Shown here piece after piece: positions 44,165 to 53,052 of a stretch of 64,000 nt of DNA (position 1 is the first letter of the stretch; each line of letters starts with the position of its first letter). The stretch lies in the NCBI RefSeq assembly GCF_002257705.1, contig NZ_LSLK01000075.1, positions 1-64,000 of the forward strand. The letters run 5' to 3'. Below the pieces are notes generated by a model. It had not been told where the DNA came from and did not search any database. It saw only the letters and a program-made list of their open reading frames with translations. The DNA is from Sporomusa silvacetica DSM 10669 (GTDB taxonomy: Bacteria > Bacillota > Negativicutes > Sporomusales > Sporomusaceae). The translations under genes were made by a program, and so were the position numbers.

Positions 44165-44650
44165 CTAGTTTTTTTCATGAATTCTCTTTGTAATTTTTTC
44201 TTCTAGACATTCAGGTACCAAACCAGTAATCGGTCCACCAAATTTAGCCAATTCTTTGATACTACTTGAACTAACAAATGAATATTCATTACTTGTCATC
44301 ATAAAAATTGTTTCTATTTCCGGAACTATTTTTTTTATGAGCAAAGCGCGTTGAAATTCATATTCAAAGTCACTCAAAGCTCTTAAACCCCGAACAATAA
44401 AATTACTATTTTGCTGCTGCACATAATCATATAAAAGACCGGAAAAACTATCAACCTTGATATTAGCAATATCCTTAGTTGCCAGATTTAACATTTCCAC
44501 CCGTTCTTCCATGGTAAACAGTGGTTTTTTGTTAGGATTATGAAAAACAGCTACAATGACTAAATCAAACATTTTACTAGCCCGCGAGAATATATCCACA
44601 TGCCCATTTGTAACCGGATCGAAACTTCCAGGGCAAACCCCTATCCGCAT
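44165..44650 (-). CDS. coaD: Phosphopantetheine adenylyltransferase
   Basis: MRIGVCPGSFDPVTNGHVDIFSRA carries the TxGH-type nucleotidyltransferase motif (TNGH), and SSSSIKELA is the C-terminal ISSTxxR-like box. 161 residues is standard. It makes dephospho-CoA in CoA synthesis. It follows rsmD by one base. Confidence 0.97.
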   Translation of the reverse strand: MRIGVCPGSFDPVTNGHVDIFSRASKMFDLVIVAVFHNPNKKPLFTMEERVEMLNLATKDIANIKVDSFSGLLYDYVQQQNSNFIVRGLRALSDFEYEFQRALLIKKIVPEIETIFMMTSNEYSFVSSSSIKELAKFGGPITGLVPECLEEKITKRIHEKN

Positions 44651-44651
44651 A

Positions 44652-45251
44652 TCAACTTCCTCCTGAAGTAATTTCGTAATATCGAGTTAAAAAAGCCACT
44701 AATGTTTCCCCATAACGTTCGTTACGAACTAGCTTTAGGTGTTGCCAATCCGCAGTTAGTTGCTCATGTTTGGAGTATTCAACAACAATTATTCCGCCGT
44801 TTTCAACAACATCAGTGCTATCAAGTTTTTGAAGCACAGCATTTACCAGTCCCTGATTATACGGAGGGTCTACAAATATAAGCGTGAATGACCGCCCTGA
44901 TTGGGTTAATTTATCCAATGTTTTAAGAGAATCACCACGGTGAACTTCAGACACCTTACTTAAATTAGCATGATTAATGTTCTCTTTTGTCGTCGCAAGA
45001 CTTACCATACTATGGTCTACAAACAACGCATGATCTGCCCCGCGGCTTAATGCCTCCAATCCTAAATTACCTGTGCCAGTAAATAAATCCAGTACTTTTG
45101 CACCTATAATTGCATTTCGATCAACTTGCAATTCTAAGTTTGCAAGAATATTAAATATAGATTCCTTAACCCGGTCAGCCGTAGGACGCACATCAAGTCC
45201 TTTAGGTACTTTAAGCTTGATTCCTTTGGCAACGCCTGTAATAATCCGCAT
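44652..45251 (-). CDS. rsmD: 16S rRNA (guanine966-N2)-methyltransferase
   Basis: MRIITGVAKGIKLKVPKGLDVRPTADRVKESIFNIL is the RsmD start; VLDLFTGTGNLGLEALSRGAD binds SAM and FVDPPYNQG is the catalytic DPPY. 199 residues from the ATG at 45251 (GAGGTATAT upstream). The frame to 45311 is longer but lacks family support. The rsmD-coaD pair is classic. Confidence 0.96.
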   Translation of the reverse strand: MRIITGVAKGIKLKVPKGLDVRPTADRVKESIFNILANLELQVDRNAIIGAKVLDLFTGTGNLGLEALSRGADHALFVDHSMVSLATTKENINHANLSKVSEVHRGDSLKTLDKLTQSGRSFTLIFVDPPYNQGLVNAVLQKLDSTDVVENGGIIVVEYSKHEQLTADWQHLKLVRNERYGETLVAFLTRYYEITSGGS

Positions 45252-45375
45252 ATATACCTCGAATTGTAATTTAGATTCACTTAACATTAGTATTTTAGCA
45301 CATTTAAGCAACTACAGCACTTTTTGTGAAAAATAATATTTGTCTCTATTATACCCGCCTCAATAGTAGACAAAC

Positions 45376-45402
45376 AAAAAATAACCGGATAACCGGCTAT
45401 TT
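45376..45402 (-). terminator. Terminator after the NlpC/P60 gene
   Basis: AATAGCCGG and CCGGTTATT pair (one G-U) around TTAT and are followed by T5 on the minus strand. Confidence 0.75.
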
Positions 45403-45425
45403 ATTAGGCAAAAGCGGAATATAAA

Positions 45426-46139
45426 TTATCTAACAATACGGAAAGCTCCTAAAAATCGCGTCTGGTAATAGTCCTTAGACATCGCAGTCAAGGTTACCTC
45501 ATTGGCACCAGAACTAGCATGGATAAATTGCCCATTTCCCACATATATGCCAACATGTGAAGGACCGGGAATATAGGTACTATAGAAAACTAAGTCACCA
45601 GGCTGAATGTCATTCAATGACACCCTTCGCCCATAATTATATTGTTCATCTGCAACCCTTGGCAACGAGATACCATATTGGCTATACACATAGTAAACAA
45701 AGCCAGAGCAATCAAAACCACCGGGAGCTGCCCCCCCCCAAGCATAAGGCACGCCTAGAAATCCTTGGGCGAAATTAGCAAGTTGCCGTCCAAGTTTTCC
45801 GTTATAATTACCACGACTTGATTCAGCAGTACCTGTAAAGCTGCGAAGCGCCTGCCATGTTTCGAAACCAACAATGCCATCAACTTTAATTCCACTCATC
45901 TGTTGGAACTCAACAACAGCTCCCTTAGTATCTGAGCCAAATTTGCCATCCACATCTGACTGATAAAAACCTCTTTTTTTAAGTTCTCTCTGTAAGGTGT
46001 AAACAGCATCATCAGCGTCTCCTAGCCTTAATACCGGCATATCCTGGCCTGACGCCAAGGCTGAATTGCCAGGAGTTAATAGCAATGTAACTACAAAAAC
46101 AACCATAAAAAGAGTAATTTTGACTAACTTCAAAAACAT
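45426..46139 (-). CDS. Secreted NlpC/P60 peptidoglycan hydrolase with peptidoglycan-binding domain
   Basis: The 237-residue protein has an N-terminal signal peptide (to about residue 31, ALASGQ), a PG_binding_1 domain (LRLGDADDAVYTLQRELKKRGFY... GIVGFETWQAL, about 37-98) and a C-terminal NlpC/P60 domain with Cys in GGFDCSGFVYYVYSQYG, His in PSHVGIYVGNGQ and His in FIHASS. It should cut peptide stems of peptidoglycan outside the membrane, possibly in spore or cell-wall remodelling. Confidence 0.94.
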   Translation of the reverse strand: MFLKLVKITLFMVVFVVTLLLTPGNSALASGQDMPVLRLGDADDAVYTLQRELKKRGFYQSDVDGKFGSDTKGAVVEFQQMSGIKVDGIVGFETWQALRSFTGTAESSRGNYNGKLGRQLANFAQGFLGVPYAWGGAAPGGFDCSGFVYYVYSQYGISLPRVADEQYNYGRRVSLNDIQPGDLVFYSTYIPGPSHVGIYVGNGQFIHASSGANEVTLTAMSKDYYQTRFLGAFRIVR

Positions 46140-46255
46140 ACCTCCATTTGCTTTGATCTATGTTCTCGATTTCGACATTTTCTATAAAATTCCTGCGGGA
46201 CTTAAGACTCATAATGTACCATTCAACAAACCAGATAATTTACGTTTTTCCACTG

Positions 46256-46284
46256 TTGACAACAGTATTATGAGTGTGTATACT
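46256..46284 (+). promoter_or_regulatory. Strong promoter of the tRNA cluster
   Basis: TTGACA (46256-46261), a 17-base spacer and TATACT (46279-46284) almost match the vegetative consensus. It lies 15 bases before the truncated tRNA-Pro and drives the tRNA unit. Confidence 0.88.
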
Positions 46285-46298
46285 TAATAAATGTGAGC

Positions 46299-46338
46299 CG
46301 GGGCGTAGCGCAGTTTGGTAGCGCGCTTGGTTCGGGAC
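46299..46338 (+). pseudogene. 5' half of a tRNA-Pro, truncated after the anticodon
   Basis: CGGGGCGTAGCGCAGTTTGG and the following bases match the acceptor 5' strand, D arm and anticodon loop of tRNA-Pro(CGG), nearly identical to the complete copy 52 bases downstream. The 3' half is missing after TTCGGGAC. It cannot be a functional tRNA; it is probably left by unequal recombination between two tRNA-Pro genes or by an excised insertion. Confidence 0.85.
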
Positions 46339-46350
46339 ATTTAATTCATT

Positions 46351-46427
46351 CGGGATGTAGCGCAGTTTGGTAGCGCACCTGCTTCGGGAGTAGGGGGCCG
46401 CAGGTTCGAATCCTGTCATCCCGACCA
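46351..46427 (+). tRNA. tRNA-Pro (anticodon CGG)
   Basis: A 77-base cloverleaf: acceptor CGGGATG/CATCCCG, D arm GCGC-AGTTTGGTA-GCGC, anticodon arm CCTGC-TTCGGGA-GTAGG with CGG at positions 34-36, T arm GCAGG-TTCGAAT-CCTGT, encoded ACCA end. Confidence 0.95.
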
Positions 46428-46450
46428 ATTTTATTCCCTAAATCAATTAC

Positions 46451-46535
46451 GGAGGGATTCCCGAGTGGCTAAAGGGAGCAGACTGTAAATCTGCCGTCTT
46501 CGACTTCGGTGGTTCGAATCCACCTCCCTCCACCA
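46451..46535 (+). tRNA. tRNA-Tyr (anticodon GTA)
   Basis: An 85-base class II tRNA with acceptor GGAGGGA/TCCCTCC, anticodon loop in CAGA-CTGTAAA-TCTG and a long variable arm (CCGTCTTCGACTTCGG). CCA is encoded. It lies 23 bases after tRNA-Pro in one transcript. Confidence 0.95.
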
Positions 46536-46583
46536 CACTATTATTATATTAGGAACATAACAAGTTGGTACAACAATAGCAAT

Positions 46584-46612
46584 AAAAGCAGAGCGATTCG
46601 CTCTGCTTTTTG
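46584..46612. terminator. Terminator after the tRNA genes, shared with the radical SAM gene
   Basis: AAAAGCAGAGCGA and TCGCTCTGCTTTTT form a perfect stem-loop with T runs on both strands, between the tRNA unit and the convergent gene ending at 46634. Confidence 0.85.
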
Positions 46613-46633
46613 TTTATTCAATCTTGAAACTCT

Positions 46634-48367
46634 TTATTCTTGACACACACCACATCTTTTACATCCTGCACTACATGGCGGGGTGTATTTTTCTTCTTGC
46701 GCTCGATGATATTCAGCCAATAGATATGCTATGTCGAAACCCATGTTCAAGTTATCCCAGGGCAAGACCTCAGCCTCACCTCTTGGACGATATAAATAGA
46801 ACTCTTCATTAACCTTATGAGCTTTAAGAGCCTTTTTCCACCCCTTGACACCACCATTAGCCGCAGCGGTAAGCAATACTTGCCCTAACTTACGATCGCC
46901 TCGCGCTAAGACACTTTGAATATACGCTTCTTTAGGTTGCTCAATTAATACCTCTATACCCTTCCTTTTTTTCAAAATGGTTTGGATGTGTTTCAATCTG
47001 GAAGACACTTCCTCCATAGAAGCCATCGGCAACCACTGAAATGGCGTAAATGGCTTAGGAATAAATGGGTTAATGCTTACTGTTACCATTGCTTTATTTC
47101 CTAAAGATTCCATATGGTTCTTGACTCTGTGAACCATTTCAATAATAGCCTCAACATCCTGATCACTTTCCCCCGGTAAGCCAATCATGATATATAGCCG
47201 AACATGGGGAATTCCGGCTGTTGTCGCAGCAGCTATGGCTTGGTATAAATGCTCATCAGTAATCCCTTTATTGATTACCCGCCGCATTCGCTCACTGCCG
47301 GCTTCTGGTGCCAGCGTAACAGTTTTATGGCCACTGGCAGCCAAAGCTTCTACCAAACCAGGCGTCAGCGAGTCAGCCCGAAGTGATGCAACCGACATCG
47401 TAAGCCCCTCATTTATAATGAGCTGGCATAATTTATCAATTTCAGGATAATCAGAAATAGCGGCACCCATGAAACCGACTTTTGCCTGGAACATCTTAGC
47501 TTTCTCAACACCTTCAGCAATCTGTGCCAAAGACCGAACCCTGGGATTACGGAAACAATAACCTGCCATACAGAAGCGGCAATGCCTGCCACAGCCTCTG
47601 GCAACCTCAATTAGGTACATATCCTTAAATTCAGTTTCAGAGGTAACAATCACCGTTTGCGCAGGATATTTCCCTAAATCCTTAATATACCGGCGTCTCA
47701 CCTTGGCTGGCACTGCCGAATGTCGTTCATATCGTTCAATAATGCCGTCATCAGCGTATACAGGCTGATAAAAGCGAGGAACATAGACGCCTTCAATTTG
47801 CGCCAACCGCAACAATAGTTCTTCTCTTGGTAGCCCTTGCTGCAAACTGTCATAATAACTATCCAAGAAGTCCTGGATTACTTCTTCTCCCTCACCAATT
47901 ATACAAGCATCAACAAAGTCTGCCAATGGTTCGGGATTGAAGGTAGCACATGGACCGCCGATAATTACCAACGGATCACCGTCTCCCCGGTCAGCCGCCA
48001 ATACCGGAACTTTTCCTGTCATTAAAATAGTAAGTAGATTAAAATAATCCATCTCAAAAGAAACAGCAAAAGCAATTAACGGAAATTCATATAATGGTAA
48101 CTGATTCTCTAACGATAATAAAGGTGTATTTGTTCGCATATACTCGTCTAGCGTTTTTTTATCAGGCAAAAACAGCCGTTCACAGGCTGTATCGCCCCGG
48201 CTGTTTATCTGCTCATAAATAATATGCATTCCAAGGTTGGACATCCCAACATGATAAGTATTAGGATAAACAAGAGCCATAGGCTGGCGGGAACCCGGCG
48301 CATAGACCAATGTTCCTTGCTCAGCCGCCACAATTCTTTGCAGGCGTTCTTTTAAATGCCACGACAT
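46634..48367 (-). CDS. TIGR03960 family B12-binding-domain/radical SAM protein
   Basis: The 577-residue protein starts MSWHLKERLQRIVAAEQGTL; QPMALVYPNTYHVGMSNLGMHIIYEQIN and a B12-binding-like N-terminal region precede the radical SAM motif CGRHCRFCMAG (Cx3Cx2C, about 267-277), with APEAGSERMRRVINKGI as in the family. It ends CSAGCKRCGVCQE, a Cys-rich tail. Its substrate is unknown; an RNA- or cofactor-modifying role is inferred for the family. The ATG at 48367 is chosen over the frame opening at 48463, which lacks a ribosome site. Confidence 0.9.
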   Translation of the reverse strand: MSWHLKERLQRIVAAEQGTLVYAPGSRQPMALVYPNTYHVGMSNLGMHIIYEQINSRGDTACERLFLPDKKTLDEYMRTNTPLLSLENQLPLYEFPLIAFAVSFEMDYFNLLTILMTGKVPVLAADRGDGDPLVIIGGPCATFNPEPLADFVDACIIGEGEEVIQDFLDSYYDSLQQGLPREELLLRLAQIEGVYVPRFYQPVYADDGIIERYERHSAVPAKVRRRYIKDLGKYPAQTVIVTSETEFKDMYLIEVARGCGRHCRFCMAGYCFRNPRVRSLAQIAEGVEKAKMFQAKVGFMGAAISDYPEIDKLCQLIINEGLTMSVASLRADSLTPGLVEALAASGHKTVTLAPEAGSERMRRVINKGITDEHLYQAIAAATTAGIPHVRLYIMIGLPGESDQDVEAIIEMVHRVKNHMESLGNKAMVTVSINPFIPKPFTPFQWLPMASMEEVSSRLKHIQTILKKRKGIEVLIEQPKEAYIQSVLARGDRKLGQVLLTAAANGGVKGWKKALKAHKVNEEFYLYRPRGEAEVLPWDNLNMGFDIAYLLAEYHRAQEEKYTPPCSAGCKRCGVCQE

Positions 48368-48500
48368 TTTTATCACATCCACCTGTAATGTCTGCCCATA
48401 ATCGCAATTATGGGTGACACTACAATAGTATACCAATATTTCATTACAATTATCTGATGACAAGTTACTCTAAGAATCCGCTTCTAAAAGCAAGAGTGCT

Positions 48501-49037
48501 TTACGCCCAGCGTTTTTGCAAGCTATCTTCCCATAATACCACTCGCCCAGCAGCTATTGTTGCTGCTACATCAATCAGACGCTGATTTCGAGAACCGCGA
48601 AAGGCCAGCCCTAAATCACGTTCAGTTGCATGATATAAACCGTCTATCAAAATATCGGTTTGTTTAAGCAAATCCCCGATGCTTTTACGATTGACTGCCA
48701 TAGCTGCCAGCTGCTCAAAGGTAAAACCGCTATAAGTAACAATGCTCAGACCCAATCCCTTTAATTTTTGAGCTAACAAGGACAGCTGTTTCGCCTGAAG
48801 AAAGGGTTCCCCACCTGAAAAGGTTACCCCCTTTAACAATTTATTACGGATAAATATTTTTTCAATATAGAGAAACAGATCCTCAACCTCAGTAGCATAA
48901 CCGCCATTTATATCATGTGTATCTGGGTTATGACAGCCTTCGCATTTGTGTGAACAGCCTTGGGTAAATACTACTAATCGTAATCCCGGACCATCCACAA
49001 TACTTTCTTCCGTTATCCCAGCAAGTCTAATTTCCAT
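48501..49037 (-). CDS. nrdG: Anaerobic ribonucleotide reductase activase
   Basis: FTQGCSHKCEGCHNPDTHD gives the Cx3Cx2C motif of the NrdG radical SAM activase; VTFSGGEPFLQAKQ is the SAM-binding GGE. 178 residues. It places the glycyl radical on NrdD. It follows nrdD by 9 bases. Confidence 0.96.
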   Translation of the reverse strand: MEIRLAGITEESIVDGPGLRLVVFTQGCSHKCEGCHNPDTHDINGGYATEVEDLFLYIEKIFIRNKLLKGVTFSGGEPFLQAKQLSLLAQKLKGLGLSIVTYSGFTFEQLAAMAVNRKSIGDLLKQTDILIDGLYHATERDLGLAFRGSRNQRLIDVAATIAAGRVVLWEDSLQKRWA

Positions 49038-49046
49038 CTTTTACTC

Positions 49047-51059
49047 CTAAATATGGCGTACGCGCTGGTTTAATTCCTTTAACTTGGCATCATTAAACCG
49101 GTCAACAGTACTTAAATAACCGGTAATACGGCGAACACGCCGAATACTGGTAGTCCCGCATGATGGGCATTCATCAGTGTCAATTACCCCTAGATGTCCA
49201 CAACCTTCACAGAAATCAACGGGAAAGTTAAAGCCAGCATAGCCAAAATCACATTTTCGCATATAGCGAATAATTTCCTCTAATGCTCCTAAATTATTGA
49301 CAGGAGGTGCACCAAATTCAACATAGCTGATATGGCCGGCATTAGTGTACTTATGATATACACCCTCAATACGAATTTTGTCAAAAACGCTTATCGGATA
49401 ACCAACAGGAACATGGAATGAATTTGTGTAGTATTCTTTGTCGGTAACGCCGGGAATAATACCATACTCCCGGCGATCCATTTTAACAAATCGTCCTGAT
49501 AGACCTTCAGCCGGTGTTGCTAGTAACGTATAGTTCAAATCATAATGCTCAGCAGCCCGGTCGAGCTTATCACGCATAAAAGCAATGATTTCTTCTCCCA
49601 TAATTTGGGATTCTTCGTTTTCGCCATGATGGCAACCGGTTAAAGCTGTCAGCGTTTCAGCCAAACCGATAAATCCAGCTGATAGCGTCCCCTGTTTTAT
49701 AACCTCTTCAATATAATCATTAGGTTGTAGCTTGTCCGAATCAATATATAGACCCTGTCCCATCAAAAACGGCATATCACGCACCCTCAACTTAGCCTGC
49801 ACCTGAAAACGGTGATAAAGCTGCTCACAAGTTAAGTCAATCAATTCAGCCAGACTTTCATAGAATTTCATAAAATTACGCTCGGCTTTAATAGCCAAAC
49901 GCGGCAAATTAATTGTGGTAAAGCTCAAATTTCCGCGTCCATCAGTTACTTCCGGACCGCAGCGATTAGCCATTACCCTGGTACGACAGCCCATATAGCC
50001 AACTTGATCCCCATAGGCTTTATTAAAGGATGAATCCATAAAACTAAACGTAGGATTAAGCCGTTGAGCCGCAACCCGAATTGCCAGCTTGAACAAGTCA
50101 TAGTTAGGATCACCAGGATTAAAATTAACCCCTTCCTGAAGACGGAAAATTATATTCGGGAAAATAGGATTTTCACCCCGCCCTAGCCCTTTTTCATAAG
50201 CTAACAATACATTTTTTATTACCGCTCGCCCGGTTGGAGAAGTTTCAGTCCCGATATTAAGACTGGAAAATGGTACTTGAGCACCTGCCCGGGAATGCAT
50301 ACTATTTAAATTGTAGATCAACGCTTCCATCGCCTGATATACTTCTTCATTACTGGCCTTTTCCATAAATGGTGCAATATCACGGTCGAAAAAGGCAAAC
50401 GACTGCCCCCCATGCATATCGTTCTGTGAACTCTGCAAGATAATGGCCGCAAGAGCAGTAGCTGATGCAGGGCGTTTAGGAGAACGAATATAGCCGTGCC
50501 CGTTGTTAAAGCCACTATTAAGTAGTTTTCCCAGAGGAATTTGGACACAAGTCAATGTCTTTCCATAAAAGTCCAAATCATGAATATGATAATCCCCTTT
50601 AACATGAGCTTGCGCAAACTTTTCTGGAATAAGTCGGTTTAAATAGAAGGCCTTGCTGGCAGCACTGGCAATTTGCAACATTTTCGCAGATGGTGAATTA
50701 GAAACATTAGCGTTCTCACGACTAGTTTCCACCAGAATTTCACCCACTGCGTCCATTAGATCGGATTTAGCGTCCCGCAAGCGATTACGCTTGTCCCGGT
50801 ACAAAATATAAGCTTTAGCTGTTTTGGCATGGCCTGTTTCAATTAATACCTTTTCAACAGCATCCTGCACATCTTCTACTCCAAACAAGCCACCAGTATA
50901 TTGTTGTTTTAGAAATTTTAGTACATTAAGCGTAAGTTCTAATGCCAGTTCCCGGTCTGCCCCGCCCACTGCTTTCGCCGCTTTATATATCGCTTCGGTT
51001 ATTTTACTTTCATCAAAATCGGCTTCTCGTCCATCACGCTTCTTAATTCTAACAAACAT
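49047..51059 (-). CDS. nrdD: Anaerobic ribonucleoside-triphosphate reductase
   Basis: The 670-residue class III reductase has an N-terminal ATP-cone (RDGREADFDESKITEAIYKAAKAVGG), the catalytic barrel, a zinc site near the C-terminus (CEGCGHLGV and CPSCGT) and the glycyl-radical region RRITGYLSTVDRFND. It makes deoxynucleotides without oxygen, consistent with an anaerobe. It lies 19 bases after nrdR. Confidence 0.97.
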   Translation of the reverse strand: MFVRIKKRDGREADFDESKITEAIYKAAKAVGGADRELALELTLNVLKFLKQQYTGGLFGVEDVQDAVEKVLIETGHAKTAKAYILYRDKRNRLRDAKSDLMDAVGEILVETSRENANVSNSPSAKMLQIASAASKAFYLNRLIPEKFAQAHVKGDYHIHDLDFYGKTLTCVQIPLGKLLNSGFNNGHGYIRSPKRPASATALAAIILQSSQNDMHGGQSFAFFDRDIAPFMEKASNEEVYQAMEALIYNLNSMHSRAGAQVPFSSLNIGTETSPTGRAVIKNVLLAYEKGLGRGENPIFPNIIFRLQEGVNFNPGDPNYDLFKLAIRVAAQRLNPTFSFMDSSFNKAYGDQVGYMGCRTRVMANRCGPEVTDGRGNLSFTTINLPRLAIKAERNFMKFYESLAELIDLTCEQLYHRFQVQAKLRVRDMPFLMGQGLYIDSDKLQPNDYIEEVIKQGTLSAGFIGLAETLTALTGCHHGENEESQIMGEEIIAFMRDKLDRAAEHYDLNYTLLATPAEGLSGRFVKMDRREYGIIPGVTDKEYYTNSFHVPVGYPISVFDKIRIEGVYHKYTNAGHISYVEFGAPPVNNLGALEEIIRYMRKCDFGYAGFNFPVDFCEGCGHLGVIDTDECPSCGTTSIRRVRRITGYLSTVDRFNDAKLKELNQRVRHI

Positions 51060-51078
51060 TCTTTTTCCCCCATATTGA

Positions 51079-51543
51079 TTAATCTTTATGCTGTGTTTTC
51101 ATAAGTAACTCAAGTTCCTGCATAAAGTTATTAATATCAGCAAATTGCCGATACACTGAAGCAAACCTTACATAGGCAACCTGATCAATCTCTTTTAAAT
51201 GCCGCATCACAGACTCACCAATTTGCCGGGTAGAAACCTCTCGTTCCACACTATTATAAAGATCTCTCTCGACTTTGCTGACAGCTGTTTCAATCACATT
51301 AACAGGAACTGGCCGCTTCTCACAGGCTTTTAATAGTCCACCTAGTAGCTTACTACGATCAAACCTCTCCCTACGTCCGTCTTTTTTTATAACCATCAGT
51401 GGTATTTCTTCAACTACTTCATATGTAGTAAAACGGCGGACGCAAACCGAACATTCTCTTCGCCGACGAATAGAAGTTCCTTCGTCGGCTGCTCTTGAAT
51501 CAACAACCTTACTATCAGCTGCTCCACAAAAAGGACAGCGCAA
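51079..51543 (-). CDS. nrdR: Transcriptional repressor NrdR
   Basis: RCPFCGAADSKVVDSR and CSVCVRRFTTYE form the N-terminal zinc ribbon; the ATP-cone follows (VIKKDGRRERFDRSKLLGGLLKACEKRPV). 154 residues. It senses ATP/dATP and represses nrd genes; here it leads the nrdR-nrdD-nrdG operon. The start is TTG at 51543 behind AAGGAGTGGGTG. Confidence 0.96.
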   Translation of the reverse strand: MRCPFCGAADSKVVDSRAADEGTSIRRRRECSVCVRRFTTYEVVEEIPLMVIKKDGRRERFDRSKLLGGLLKACEKRPVPVNVIETAVSKVERDLYNSVEREVSTRQIGESVMRHLKEIDQVAYVRFASVYRQFADINNFMQELELLMKTQHKD

Positions 51544-51607
51544 ATTTCACCCACTCCTTGATTACTCTAGTATGTATGATATAATATTTGTAGGTCATTA
51601 CCCGTAA

Positions 51608-51639
51608 TACTATATATTGTGCCCTACATTTTATATATA
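51608..51639. promoter_or_regulatory. Probable NrdR box, with a second AT-rich core 21 bp away
   Basis: TACTATATATTGTG (51608-51621) closely matches the palindromic NrdR box ACACWATATATWGTGT. A second ATATAT core (centre 51635) lies 21 bases away, two helical turns, but its flanks do not match. They sit about 65-95 bases before nrdR, consistent with autoregulation of the operon. Confidence 0.7.
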
Positions 51640-51678
51640 CGCCACATGTTGTGTATCTCCTGCCTAATAGGAATTTTT

Positions 51679-51719
51679 AACATAAAAACTCTAACCACTA
51701 CGGTTAGAGTTTTTATGTT
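51679..51719 (-). terminator. Terminator at the ymxH-type gene stop
   Basis: AACATAAAAACTCTAACC pairs perfectly with the complementary arm around ACTAC; the stop codon of the PRC-barrel gene lies at its edge. It is symmetric with T5 in the stem, so it could serve either strand. Confidence 0.8.
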
Positions 51720-51993
51720 ATTCATGCTTTAGTCCACCAAAGCTTCCGCCTTCAACTAAAATTACATCCATTCCGATTTTATTAATCTTATCCCACGGAA
51801 TGACCACATCTTCATTACGTCCAAATAGTCCTAAAAATTTCCCCATCCCTGGCACAACAATAGCGGTAAGCCGCCCAGTGTCAACGTCAATTTCTATATC
51901 AGTAATATGTCCCATACGTTTACCATCAATTACACTTATAACCTCTTTCAACTTCAAATCACGCGTATTACCAACAATGTTTTTATCTGGCAT
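51718..51993 (-). CDS. PRC-barrel protein, YlmC/YmxH family
   Basis: The 91-residue protein carries a PRC-barrel (LKEVISVIDGKRMGHITDIEIDVDTGRLTAIVVPG) and ends VEGGSFGGLKHE. In Firmicutes the family is sporulation-associated, but its action is unknown. It is transcribed alone; the terminator overlaps its stop. Confidence 0.88.
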   Translation of the reverse strand: MPDKNIVGNTRDLKLKEVISVIDGKRMGHITDIEIDVDTGRLTAIVVPGMGKFLGLFGRNEDVVIPWDKINKIGMDVILVEGGSFGGLKHE

Positions 51994-52075
51994 TAGTTAA
52001 CACCTCCCTGATAAATATCTATGATAAGGTGAAGATAATTATGTTTCCTCAAATGCGCTCGTAGTTATAGAAGAA

Positions 52076-52115
52076 ACCTCCTGTCGCAGTTATCCTACAA
52101 CAGGAGGCTTTTTGT
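52076..52115. terminator. Terminator hairpin between GlsB-like and PRC-barrel genes
   Basis: CCTCCTGT pairs with ACAGGAGG around a 20-base loop; followed by TTTTTG on the plus strand and TTTCTTC on the minus strand, so it can end the minus-strand GlsB-like transcript. Confidence 0.65.
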
Positions 52116-52176
52116 CTCAATGTCCATTTTGATGGTGGATTCTTCACGGCTTCTACAATGGACGGCTAAAGGAATG

Positions 52177-52434
52177 TTAGTCTTTCTTAGATGCGGCAGG
52201 TGCTACATGAAAAATTATCCGTATAACCCATAGAAGTATAACCGCTCCTACAGTACTTGAAATGATTGATCCGATTATTCCATATGTGGATATTCCCATA
52301 TAGTTAAATATACTTCCACCGATAAAAGAACCTATAACACCTGTTACCAGATCGCCCCAGAAACCGAATCCCCCGCGCGAAATCATGCTAGCAAGCCATC
52401 CGGAAATCAATCCAATTAATAGAAACCAAAGCAT
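52177..52434 (-). CDS. GlsB/YeaQ/YmgE family membrane protein
   Basis: The 85-residue protein has three hydrophobic helices and the Gly-rich family pattern LIGLISGWLASMISRGGFGFWGDLVTGVIGSFIGG. Members are called transglycosylase-associated proteins, but enzyme function is not shown. It is often stress-induced. Confidence 0.92.
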   Translation of the reverse strand: MLWFLLIGLISGWLASMISRGGFGFWGDLVTGVIGSFIGGSIFNYMGISTYGIIGSIISSTVGAVILLWVIRIIFHVAPAASKKD

Positions 52435-52593
52435 TATAATACCACCCTTTCCTGTAATGATTCTATAATTCCCGTTTTAGTTTCATTATATACAGCTGGA
52501 CGTACTCAAAAGATGCGGCCGGAAGAACATTCGTTTCGAGCTGCAAAGACAACAGTAAAAACCATTCCCGTTGGAGCGTCCCAAGCGGTAGAA

Positions 52594-52983
52594 TTACCGC
52601 AAAAATTTCACTGTAATATCAGGCAGATACCTAGCAAAAGCACTAATTAATTCAGTAGTAAGTTCTTCATCATTAACAATACGCTTAATTGCATTTACCT
52701 CTATTACACCGTACGGTTTAACCATTCCCAGCAACGGGTGGTGTATTCCTGAATCTAGTTGACCAATATCTACACTTTCTACACGTAGTCCCTCCAGATG
52801 AAATGTGTATTCACCAATAACTTGTCCATCCTGGGTCACCTGAAGACCAACTTTGTTTTTACGGCCAGCTAGGAGACTATCTGCTACAGAGTATAAATAA
52901 GGATGTTTTTCTTTCACGATACTGAGAATTTTTTCCCTAAACGGCACAACTTTTTCTTTGATGAGGATGTCTGTTTCGGTCAT
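52594..52983 (-). CDS. Conserved hypothetical protein, possibly SCP2-like
   Basis: This 129-residue protein shows no firm family match. The middle (VGLQVTQDGQVIGEYTFHLEGLRVESVD) and the following IHHPLLGMVKPYGVIEVNAIKRIVNDEE alternate strands and a helix as in sterol-carrier-protein-2-like domains, but this is only shape similarity. GGGAGG lies 7 bases before the ATG at 52983; the ATG six bases earlier is too close to it. Confidence 0.65.
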   Translation of the reverse strand: MTETDILIKEKVVPFREKILSIVKEKHPYLYSVADSLLAGRKNKVGLQVTQDGQVIGEYTFHLEGLRVESVDIGQLDSGIHHPLLGMVKPYGVIEVNAIKRIVNDEELTTELISAFARYLPDITVKFLR

Positions 52984-53052
52984 ATACATACCTCCCTATC
53001 GTATTCATATATAGTATTTCCGCTTGCATGATTTTTTATTATGAAGCTGGAA

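Noticed and set aside
46240..46428. 62-codon minus-strand frame across the tRNA genes
   Set aside because: Classic spurious translation of tRNA sequence (TGFEPAAPYSRSR type).
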